From assembly GCA_027024125.1 (NCBI GenBank), contig JALVSV010000107.1:1-6584 (forward strand): 6,584 nucleotides of DNA. Reading direction: 5' to 3'. Under the pieces are notes generated by a model. It was given only the letters and a program-made list of their open reading frames with translations, was not told the origin of the DNA and made no database searches. Source of the stretch: Methylothermaceae bacterium. GTDB taxonomy: Bacteria; Pseudomonadota; Gammaproteobacteria; Methylococcales; Methylothermaceae. This document shows positions 1 through 5,270 of this stretch, one piece after another. The position numbers were made by a program, and so were the translations under genes. Each line of letters begins with the position of its first letter. The first letter of the stretch is position 1.

Positions 1-693
1 GGATACCTGATTGGGAACCGACACGCTTAAGGCATTCAATGAGATCTGGACGCCGCCCAGGTTAAGAGGGATGTCGGGCAGGCCGACTTCCCAGGTGGGC
101 TTGCTGTAGTCGCGCCATAGCGCTGGGGTGGTGACGACAAAGAAGGTGCGCAGCAGTTTTTTGGCAATGTCACTGGTGGTGGGGACCTTGGCCCCGGTCA
201 CCAACTGGATTTCGCTGCCCAGATCGAGGCCTGGCGTGGCCGGATCATCCACGATCACCGCTCCGAACATGTAGGGATGCACCTTGCAGGTGAAGACATA
301 CAGGCCGGGTTTGTCGAACTGGACGGTGACACTGGCCGAGGAGGGTTTATCCTGGTCCACTGGGAAATCCCTGGCGCCGGGTTGCCAGATCAGGCTGGTG
401 ATGGTGTGTTCGCTGTTGGTGTCGGTCATCTTGATGAGGACCGCCTCTCCGGGCTTGATCACAACCAGGGCATCGCCGTCGTTGGGATCCTTGAACCAGG
501 TGCCGGGTTCGTCAGTCATCTCCAGGGTAGCCGAGGGCATCACCCCGGCGACGCTGATGATTGCATCGTTTCCGGTGCCTGCCTGTGTTGGGGCGGGGCT
601 GGGTTGACCTTTGAGCTTGACCGCCTCGGCCGGGACCGTCAGGCTGAACCCGGCAGCCAGGGTGACTGCGGTGAACAGGGTTTTCAGTTTCAT
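1..693 (-). CDS. Exported cupredoxin-domain protein with C-terminal extension (3' end beyond window)
   Basis: Partial gene: 231 codons are visible from the ATG at 693, and the C-terminus lies beyond base 1. The start follows a very strong ribosome binding site (AGGAGGAG on the minus strand, 701-708). Residues 1-24 form a Sec signal peptide ending in AEA, so the product is periplasmic. Residues about 45-150 form a plastocyanin/azurin-type fold with a full type 1 copper site: His96, Cys136, His139 and Met142. The Cys-x2-His-Pro-x-Met spacing is the short loop known from amicyanin, which suggests an electron-transfer protein. From about residue 151 onward at least 80 more residues follow, including an aromatic patch (RTFFVV, LWRDYSKPTWEVG), that I do not recognise. 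The gene lies 22 bases after the multicopper oxidase and is surely co-transcribed with it. It may pass electrons to or from that enzyme (inference). Copper binding is well supported; the physiological role is open. Confidence 0.88.
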   Translation of the reverse strand, partial: MKLKTLFTAVTLAAGFSLTVPAEAVKLKGQPSPAPTQAGTGNDAIISVAGVMPSATLEMTDEPGTWFKDPNDGDALVVIKPGEAVLIKMTDTNSEHTITSLIWQPGARDFPVDQDKPSSASVTVQFDKPGLYVFTCKVHPYMFGAVIVDDPATPGLDLGSEIQLVTGAKVPTTSDIAKKLLRTFFVVTTPALWRDYSKPTWEVGLPDIPLNLGGVQISLNALSVSVPNQVS

Positions 694-715
694 GATATTT
701 CTCCTCCTGATTCTG

Positions 716-1657
716 TTATTTGATCACGCGGAACTTGCCCATCATGCCGCTTTGCATGTGCTGGACCACGTGGCAATGGTAGTGCCAGTCTCCAGTTCCC
801 ACGCCTTCGCCGGCTTTGACCACGAAGCTCTGGCGGCTGATGGGACCGATATTGACGGTGTCCACCACGTGGGTGGTACCCGGCTCGATCCAACGGTGGC
901 CGTGCAGGTGGAAGGTGTGGAAGGCGGTTCCCATGCCGATGACGTGGAATCGGACCAGTTCCCCCTGCCTGGCGCCGACGGTGGGGTTGGTCCACAGGGG
1001 AATCTCACGGTTGACGATATGATTGAGTTCCTGGCCCCAGAAAGTGGTCTCGTGCATCCATAAGATGAACTCACGTTTGATGTCCTGGAGATCGACCTGG
1101 GTCACCTTGCCATCGATCAGTGCCGGAATCTTCCCGCTTTTGGGGTTGACGATCAGGGTGCCGTACAACCCCTGGTCCTCGGCCCCCACCTTGGGGTCGC
1201 CGAAGGCGTGGTCGTGATAGGGCCAGGTACCGGCAGTCCCCGGGGCGGCGATCCATTCATAGGTATAGGGTTTGCCTGGGAAGGCCGCCTGGTCGGCGAC
1301 CCCGTTGAGTACCCTAGTGGTGCCGTCGCTGTCGAACTTGTAGTGGACACCGTGGACGTGAAGGCTCACCGGAAGCTGGGAACCGGTGATGCCGTGTTCC
1401 AGGGTCACCTTGGCTGTGTCGCCCTCGGTCAGGACGATGGCGGGGCCCGGAATGGTGGGACCAGGAGCATAGCGACCGGTGATATCCTCGGTTCTCCCGC
1501 CGGTATGCTCGATTTTGTGACTGACCATCTGGTAGGCCAGCTGGCCGGAAGGCAGACGGGCCGCTTTCAGGGTGATGAGATGGGTCTCGGCCATCGCCGG
1601 TTGAGCCAGCCCCAGGATCAGCAGCAGGCAGAACTGATGCAAAATACGTATCTTCAT
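716..1657 (-). CDS. Two-domain multicopper oxidase (small laccase-like), periplasmic
   Basis: 313 residues. Such enzymes oxidise a substrate (phenols, metal ions such as Cu(I), or a cupredoxin) at a type 1 copper and reduce O2 to water at a trinuclear centre. Residues 1-23 are a Sec signal peptide ending AMA. Domain 1 (about 60-170) carries H100-V-H102-G and Y-H148-D-H150 but no Cys, so it has no type 1 site. Domain 2 (about 225-313) carries H247-x2-H250-x-H252 and H294-C295-H296-x3-H300-x4-M305, giving the type 1 site and the remaining trinuclear ligands. Cys295 is the only Cys in the predicted mature protein. Length and layout match two-domain laccases of the SLAC type, not three-domain CueO. 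The ATG at 1657 is preceded by GGAGAG at 5 bases. An upstream TTG at 1723 is rejected because it lies in the promoter. It is the first gene of the operon with the cupredoxin. The substrate cannot be read from sequence. Confidence 0.93.
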   Translation of the reverse strand: MKIRILHQFCLLLILGLAQPAMAETHLITLKAARLPSGQLAYQMVSHKIEHTGGRTEDITGRYAPGPTIPGPAIVLTEGDTAKVTLEHGITGSQLPVSLHVHGVHYKFDSDGTTRVLNGVADQAAFPGKPYTYEWIAAPGTAGTWPYHDHAFGDPKVGAEDQGLYGTLIVNPKSGKIPALIDGKVTQVDLQDIKREFILWMHETTFWGQELNHIVNREIPLWTNPTVGARQGELVRFHVIGMGTAFHTFHLHGHRWIEPGTTHVVDTVNIGPISRQSFVVKAGEGVGTGDWHYHCHVVQHMQSGMMGKFRVIK

Positions 1658-1693
1658 GAACTCTCCTCTCATACATTTGAGTGCACGTTGGCT

Positions 1694-1723
1694 ATTAGAA
1701 CTCGACTTAAAATATATTGTCAA
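1694..1723 (-). promoter_or_regulatory. Sigma-70 promoter of the multicopper oxidase/cupredoxin operon
   Basis: On the minus strand a perfect -35 TTGACA (1718-1723) is followed after 18 bases by TCTAAT (1694-1699), which matches the -10 consensus at 5 of 6 positions. The expected transcript start near 1687 gives a leader of about 30 bases before the ATG at 1657 and includes its ribosome binding site. The surrounding DNA is AT-rich, unlike the neighbouring genes. Confidence 0.7.
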
Positions 1724-1738
1724 TAAATTAGTTGATAA
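1717..1738. promoter_or_regulatory. Candidate operator: SufR-box-like inverted repeat over the oxidase -35 element
   Basis: Seven-base arms TTGTCAA and TTGATAA, with one mismatch between them, are separated by 8 bases. The core on the plus strand is CAAT-N6-GTTG (1721-1734). As I recall, the published SufR box is CAAC-N6-GTTG, so 7 of 8 defined bases match. The repeat covers the whole -35 hexamer of the oxidase promoter, so a bound protein would block RNA polymerase there. The divergent gene encodes a regulator with SufR-like cysteines, which makes it the natural candidate to bind. Binding is inference. Confidence 0.45.
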
Positions 1739-1796
1739 AGCTTTTAAATTGCACCGGGTCTAATTTTTCGTAAACTGATCGGGAGTATCCTCTGAA

Positions 1797-1820
1797 TAAG
1801 GAGCATGATAAGGAGCATGA
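1797..1820 (+). repeat. Perfect 12-base tandem repeat carrying two ribosome binding sites
   Basis: TAAGGAGCATGA occurs twice back to back (1797-1808 and 1809-1820), immediately before the regulator ATG at 1822. Each copy holds an AAGGAG Shine-Dalgarno sequence and an ATG. The second AGGAG (1811-1815) is 6 bases from the real start. The two ATGs within the repeats (1805 and 1817) are in one frame and open a 7-codon reading frame that ends at TAG 1826-1828, just inside the regulator. Ribosomes initiating there would compete with the regulator start or feed into it. Confidence 0.7.
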
Positions 1821-1821
1821 G

Positions 1822-2472
1822 ATGTTAGGTGGGTTCAGTGAACGACAGCGGCGTCTATTGGAGCAGCTGCTCAGGCATCAGGGCGGGATGACCATGGATG
1901 AGTTGGCATTGAGTTTGAAAGTGTCCAAAAGCGCTGTACACCAGCACCTCAATGCCCTGGAGCGTGACGGCTATGTGGTCCGCAAGGCGTTGCAGAAAAC
2001 CGGTGGCCGACCCAGTCAGCTGTATGCCCTCTCCGAGCGTGGCATCCATCTGTTTCCAAAACAATATGCCTGGTTTTCCCGTTTGCTGCTGGAACAACTA
2101 TTGAAACAGCTGGGAAGCGACGAGGTGGAAAAAATGCTGTATCAACTGGGCCGGTCGACTGCTCTCGGGTTGCGACATCGCATGGCGGGCAAGGAAGGTC
2201 GAGGGCAACTCGAAGAGGTTGTCGCCATCATGCAGGAGTTCGGTTATGAGGCTGAAATCAGGGAGGGCGCGCAGGGTCCAGAGATCATCGCCCACAACTG
2301 TGTCTACCATGATCTTGCCAAAGAGCATCCCGAAGTCTGTACCCTGGACATGGGATTTCTGGATGGCCTGTTGGACCGGGTCGTTCAGCAGGAGTGTATC
2401 GTACGGGGCGGTACAGCCTGCCGTTTCTGTCCGTTGGCTTCCAGGCTGGATGGTGAAGTTGCTAACAAATAA
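1822..2472 (+). CDS. Winged-HTH transcriptional regulator with SufR/COG2345-like cysteine cluster
   Basis: 216 residues. Residues about 5-78 form a winged helix-turn-helix: a recognition helix at about 35-50 (SKSAVHQHLNALERDG) and a wing with GRPSQLYAL at 62-70. The C-terminal half carries C160, C173, C192, C200 and C203. The spacing C160-x12-C173 and then C200 is close to the three cysteines that bind a [4Fe-4S] cluster in cyanobacterial SufR, as recalled; His163 lies inside the first interval. The context N-C-x2-H-x9-C and the ending G-T-A-C-x-F fit the COG2345 family. It is probably a cytoplasmic dimeric repressor that senses Fe-S, redox or metal state. It lies divergent from the copper operon, whose promoter carries a SufR-like box, so control of that operon is likely (inference). 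Copper(I) is known to damage exposed Fe-S clusters, which would give such a sensor a sensible input. The ATG at 1822 is preceded by AGGAG at 6 bases. Confidence 0.85.
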   Translation: MLGGFSERQRRLLEQLLRHQGGMTMDELALSLKVSKSAVHQHLNALERDGYVVRKALQKTGGRPSQLYALSERGIHLFPKQYAWFSRLLLEQLLKQLGSDEVEKMLYQLGRSTALGLRHRMAGKEGRGQLEEVVAIMQEFGYEAEIREGAQGPEIIAHNCVYHDLAKEHPEVCTLDMGFLDGLLDRVVQQECIVRGGTACRFCPLASRLDGEVANK

Positions 2473-2511
2473 CCGTACTGGATTCCATTCCAAACTTCCC
2501 CCTTGTACGGT
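2472..2511. repeat. Seven-base inverted repeat just after the regulator stop
   Basis: ACCGTAC (2472-2478) and GTACGGT (2505-2511) are perfect inverted copies separated by 26 bases; the first base is the last base of the regulator stop codon. No T-run follows directly, so this is not a standard intrinsic terminator. A small AAGG-TAA-CCTT hairpin with TT follows at 2514-2526 and is too weak to call. The repeat could be an operator or an mRNA stem in the 131-base gap before the Roadblock gene. Function unknown. Confidence 0.35.
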
Positions 2512-2542
2512 GGAAGGTAACCTTTTGAGATTGATCCATTTC

Positions 2543-2570
2543 TTGTCTTTTCCAAATCCACAGCTACACT
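2543..2570 (+). promoter_or_regulatory. Possible sigma-70 promoter for the Roadblock/V4R gene pair
   Basis: TTGTCT (2543-2548) and TACACT (2565-2570), 16 bases apart, each match their consensus hexamer at 4 of 6 positions. They sit about 35-60 bases before the Roadblock start, in the only sizeable gap of this strand. The match is modest; read-through from the regulator gene is the alternative. Confidence 0.3.
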
Positions 2571-2603
2571 TTCAAGTTGTCCACATTCACCCGGTGGTTC
2601 AAT

Positions 2604-2969
2604 ATGACCCAGGAAGTCAACCAGATCCTGAACGAGCTTAAGACCAGTGCTCCGGACGTCATAGGAGCAGCGATTGTTCGAGGGGATGGATTGCTCGTAG
2701 GTTCCTCGTTGCCGCGCAAGATCGACGAAGACCTCGTTGGCGGAATGACGGCTTCTATGTTTGGTGTCGGGGAGCGAATTGCTGCTGAGCTGATGTTGTC
2801 AGAAATGGAGCAGGTGTATGTGCGTTCCCCGGAAGGTTATGTGATCGTACATGCTATCGATGAGGAGCGTTCGTTGGTAATGCTGGTGTCACATAACGCC
2901 AAACTCGGCCTGGTGTTATTAGTCATGAAACGGGCGGCCAGCCAGTTGGCGGGGATTTTTTCATCTTAG
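2604..2969 (+). CDS. Roadblock/LC7-domain protein
   Basis: 121 residues, essentially one Roadblock/LC7 domain, the dimerising alpha-beta fold found in MglB-type regulators of small GTPases and in other bacterial signalling complexes. Typical features are an N-terminal helix (about 2-14), a strand pair IGAAIVRGDGLLVGSS at 20-35, a long amphipathic helix at about 42-66 with the Gly-rich GGMTASMFGVGERIAAEL, and two central strands (YVRSPEGYVIVHA and LVMLVSHNAKLGLVLLV). There is no signal peptide or membrane segment, so it is cytoplasmic. I start at the ATG at 2604, preceded by a weak GGTGG at 6 bases. An in-frame TTG at 2577 would add nine residues not typical of the family. The V4R gene follows after 54 bases on the same strand. 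No MglA-type GTPase is present in the window, so its partner is either the V4R protein or encoded elsewhere (inference). Confidence 0.87.
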   Translation: MTQEVNQILNELKTSAPDVIGAAIVRGDGLLVGSSLPRKIDEDLVGGMTASMFGVGERIAAELMLSEMEQVYVRSPEGYVIVHAIDEERSLVMLVSHNAKLGLVLLVMKRAASQLAGIFSS

Positions 2970-3023
2970 CCGGCAACAAACTCCATCCCTACACTGATTC
3001 TGCGTCAACCAAGAGTGTTTGAA

Positions 3024-3503
3024 ATGATCGAAGAACGCATCCAGCAACCAGACCAGAGCATCGAAGTCGAAAATGCACTGAAAGTTGTTCGTCCAACCCT
3101 GGGCGGTGATGCTGGAGTTGCGTTGTACCGGCTGCTGCGTCTGGTGGCAATGGAGGACATCATGGGACGAGGGGCGGCGGGTACGGCTTATCTGGCTGGC
3201 AAGAAACTTGGCTTGTCGTTGGGGCTCAGGCGTATCGAGGACTTTCTTCAGCTTTGCAACGATCTTAAAATCGGGGTCATAGAAGTACCGGTCGCCACAG
3301 AATCAAAAATTCACGTGGATGTGTATGAATGTGTCACCTGTAGCGGTCTGGATCCTGTCGGTCGACCCATTTGCCATTTCGAAGGGGGGTTGATTGCAGG
3401 CGTCGTCCAGGGCATCACCGGTAAGTCGGTTCGTGCCCATGAGGTGACCTGTATTGGTGGGCTCGGACACGATGCATGTGGCTTTGACCTGGAATTCCGC
3501 TAA
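3024..3503 (+). CDS. V4R-domain (4-vinyl reductase type) cysteine-rich protein
   Basis: 159 residues. The C-terminal part (about 80-159) is a V4R domain, a small-molecule and metal-binding module known from BchJ, from XylR/DmpR-type sensors and from many stand-alone proteins. The conserved residues are E102-C103-x2-C106, C117-H118, then G121-G122, and E140-x2-C143-x8-C152-x-F, a pattern suited to binding zinc or an Fe-S cluster. The N-terminal part (about 15-75) is helical, with a Gly-rich turn GRGAAGTAYLAGKKLG. It is cytoplasmic with no membrane segment. The ATG at 3024 has AAGAG 8 bases upstream; a GTG at 3015 is an alternative but lacks a ribosome binding site. It probably shares an mRNA with the Roadblock gene, a pairing also seen in other genomes. 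A sensing or regulatory role is likely; catalysis is not evident. Confidence 0.83.
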   Translation: MIEERIQQPDQSIEVENALKVVRPTLGGDAGVALYRLLRLVAMEDIMGRGAAGTAYLAGKKLGLSLGLRRIEDFLQLCNDLKIGVIEVPVATESKIHVDVYECVTCSGLDPVGRPICHFEGGLIAGVVQGITGKSVRAHEVTCIGGLGHDACGFDLEFR

Positions 3504-3548
3504 CAAGGGAACTGGTTCTTCACTCAGGCCGCCTCCATCCAATGACTG

Positions 3549-3566
3549 AAAAGCCGGTCAGGCCTT
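3549..3566 (-). terminator. Weak candidate intrinsic terminator of the YbhF-like gene
   Basis: On the minus strand AAGGCC and GGCTT with the following T form a six-pair stem (including one G-U pair) around a 5-base loop that contains the gene's TGA stop, followed by only a short T-run ending at 3549. It sits at the convergent junction with the V4R gene. The stem is short and the T-run poor. No matching terminator was seen for the plus strand. Confidence 0.3.
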
Positions 3567-5270
3567 GGTTTCGATCAACTGTATGAAAGCATCTTCCAAG
3601 GCGGGGTCGGGGTTATCGGGCGTACGGGCATTGTGACGGATGTCTTCCGGGGTTCCGGTGGCCAGGATGGCGCCAGCCTGCATGATCACCAGGCGATCGC
3701 AGTATTCGGCTTCCTCCATGAAATGGGTGGTGACCAGGACTGTGACGCCTTGTTCGGCCAAGGCGTTGATCCGCTGCCAGAATTCCCGCCGGGCAAGGGG
3801 GTCGACACCCGACGTGGGTTCGTCGAGAAACAGAATCTCTGGTTGGTGGAGCAGGGCACACGCCATTGCCAGACGCTGTTTGTAACCCAGAGGGAGGTCC
3901 ACCGCCCGTTGATGAACGTATGGAACCAATTCAAAGGTGGTCAGGGCCCAGCCGATGCGGCTTTGACGTTCCCGGTTCCCCAGACCATAGATGCCGCTGA
4001 AAAACTTGAGATTCTCCCTGACACTGAGCTGGCCGTAGAGAGAGAACTTCTGCGCCATGTATCCAAGGTGGGCGCGGGCCCTGGCTGGAGCCTGACGCAT
4101 ATTCACCCCGGCTACCCGGGCCTCTCCTTCACTCACAGGTAACAGGCCGCAGAGCATCCGGAAGGTGGTGGTCTTACCAGCTCCGTTGGCTCCCAGAAGA
4201 CCGAATACTTCGCCTCGTCTGACCTCGAAGCTGATTCCCTTGACAGCATAGAAATCCCCAAAGCGGCGTTTCAGATCTTTGACCACGATGACCGCTTTGC
4301 CGTCACTCTTGTTGGGTTGTCGTGGCAGGGTGAGCTCTATGTCGCCGGCTTTTCCTGATGCCTTTGCCAGTGTGGCGACGAAATAATCCTCCAAGCGGGG
4401 GGAGGCAGGGATCACCTCTGCCTGTCTGATTTCTCCGAGACTGGGGGGCGCTGGAGTTTCTGTGACAATTCGAACCCGGTCACCCTGGATAACGGTGTCC
4501 AAGACATCGGGTAACGATGCCAGTCTCCGTTGCAGCGTACGCTTGTGGATACCTTCGACACGCACCTGGAATACCCGGCCGGTCATCTGCTGACTGAACC
4601 GGTCAGGTGGCCCCTGACCGAGCAACCCTCCCTGGTGTATGAGAATGACTTCCTGACAGCGCTCTGCCTCATCCAGATAGGCGGTACTCAGCAATACGGT
4701 GAGACCGGTTGTCTTCACCTGGTGGTAGACGATTTGCCACAATTCCCGTCGGGAGACCGGGTCCACGCCCACCGTGGGTTCATCGAGCAGGAGCAGACGA
4801 GGGCTGCCCACCAGTACACAGGCCAGTCCCAATTTCTGCTTCATCCCTCCGGAAAGGCGCCCGGCCAGACGGGCGGTAAAAGGGGCCAGGCCGGTCATGT
4901 GAAGGAGAGCCCGATACCTGTCGGCCCTGGATCTGAGAGGCAGCCCCTGAAGTTCGGCATACAGATCGAGGTTTTCCTGGACGGTCAGGTCCTCGTAGAG
5001 ACCGAAACGTTGAGGCATATAACCGAGGTGGGCCTGGACCCGGGGTGATTCGGTGGTGGCGTCTTGTCCAAAAACCCGAATATGTCCCTGGTCGGGTTCC
5101 AGCAAACCTGCAATCAGCCGCATCAGGGTGGTCTTGCCTGCCCCATCGGGGCCGATCAGGCCGGAAACAGTGGCAACCGGCAGTTCGGCATTAAAATTGT
5201 CCAGTGCAGTAATCTTGTCAGCAAACGTTTTGTGTATCCGCTCGATGCAGATGGCGGGTTCACTGTTCAC
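3558..5270 (-). CDS. ybhF: YbhF-like ABC exporter ATPase, two nucleotide-binding domains in one chain
   Basis: 570 residues (about the length of E. coli YbhF), forming the cytoplasmic ATPase pair of an ABC-2 type exporter. NBD1: Walker A GPDGAGKT (40-47), Q-loop Q87, signature LSGGM (139-143), Walker B LLLLDEP (159-165) with E164. Its H-loop position is Ala197 (STAY) instead of His. NBD2 (about 325-570): Walker A GANGAGKT (360-367), Q407, a degenerate signature LPLGYKQ (459-465), Walker B ILFLDEP (479-485) with E484, and H-loop His516. Thus one composite ATP site is canonical (Walker A/H516 of NBD2 with LSGGM of NBD1) and one is degenerate, as I recall for YbhF itself. I choose the GTG at 5270, which gives an N-terminus of YbhF type and an 11-base overlap with the upstream YbhG-like gene. 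AGGAAG lies 12 bases upstream. A TTG at 5315 has no spaced ribosome binding site. No permease gene follows. Confidence 0.92.
   Translation of the reverse strand: MNSEPAICIERIHKTFADKITALDNFNAELPVATVSGLIGPDGAGKTTLMRLIAGLLEPDQGHIRVFGQDATTESPRVQAHLGYMPQRFGLYEDLTVQENLDLYAELQGLPLRSRADRYRALLHMTGLAPFTARLAGRLSGGMKQKLGLACVLVGSPRLLLLDEPTVGVDPVSRRELWQIVYHQVKTTGLTVLLSTAYLDEAERCQEVILIHQGGLLGQGPPDRFSQQMTGRVFQVRVEGIHKRTLQRRLASLPDVLDTVIQGDRVRIVTETPAPPSLGEIRQAEVIPASPRLEDYFVATLAKASGKAGDIELTLPRQPNKSDGKAVIVVKDLKRRFGDFYAVKGISFEVRRGEVFGLLGANGAGKTTTFRMLCGLLPVSEGEARVAGVNMRQAPARARAHLGYMAQKFSLYGQLSVRENLKFFSGIYGLGNRERQSRIGWALTTFELVPYVHQRAVDLPLGYKQRLAMACALLHQPEILFLDEPTSGVDPLARREFWQRINALAEQGVTVLVTTHFMEEAEYCDRLVIMQAGAILATGTPEDIRHNARTPDNPDPALEDAFIQLIETKA

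Noticed and set aside
277..723. Plus-strand open frame of 148 codons
   Set aside because: It is antisense to the cupredoxin gene, has no recognisable domain, and the minus strand carries a signal peptide and full copper ligands.
611..1063. Plus-strand open frame of 150 codons, and a similar one at 1208-1726
   Set aside because: Both are antisense shadows of the multicopper oxidase gene, with no family features.
1658..1723. Extended N-terminus of the multicopper oxidase from a TTG at 1723
   Set aside because: The extra 22 codons contain the promoter -10 and -35 elements and the ribosome binding site; the ATG at 1657 begins a clear signal peptide.
1737..1744. Perfect palindrome AAAGCTTT between the divergent genes
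   Set aside because: Only 8 bases, not extendable, and likely by chance in AT-rich DNA.
2098..2493. Minus-strand open frame of 131 codons under the regulator
   Set aside because: Antisense to a gene with a clear winged HTH and Cys cluster; no ribosome binding site or domain.
3504..3548. Terminator for the plus-strand V4R gene
   Set aside because: GAAC-TG-GTTC has only a 2-base loop and no T-run follows.
3633..4142. Plus-strand open frame of 169 codons, and a similar one at 4530-5048
   Set aside because: Both mirror the YbhF-like ATPase on the other strand; composition is explained by the codon use of that gene.
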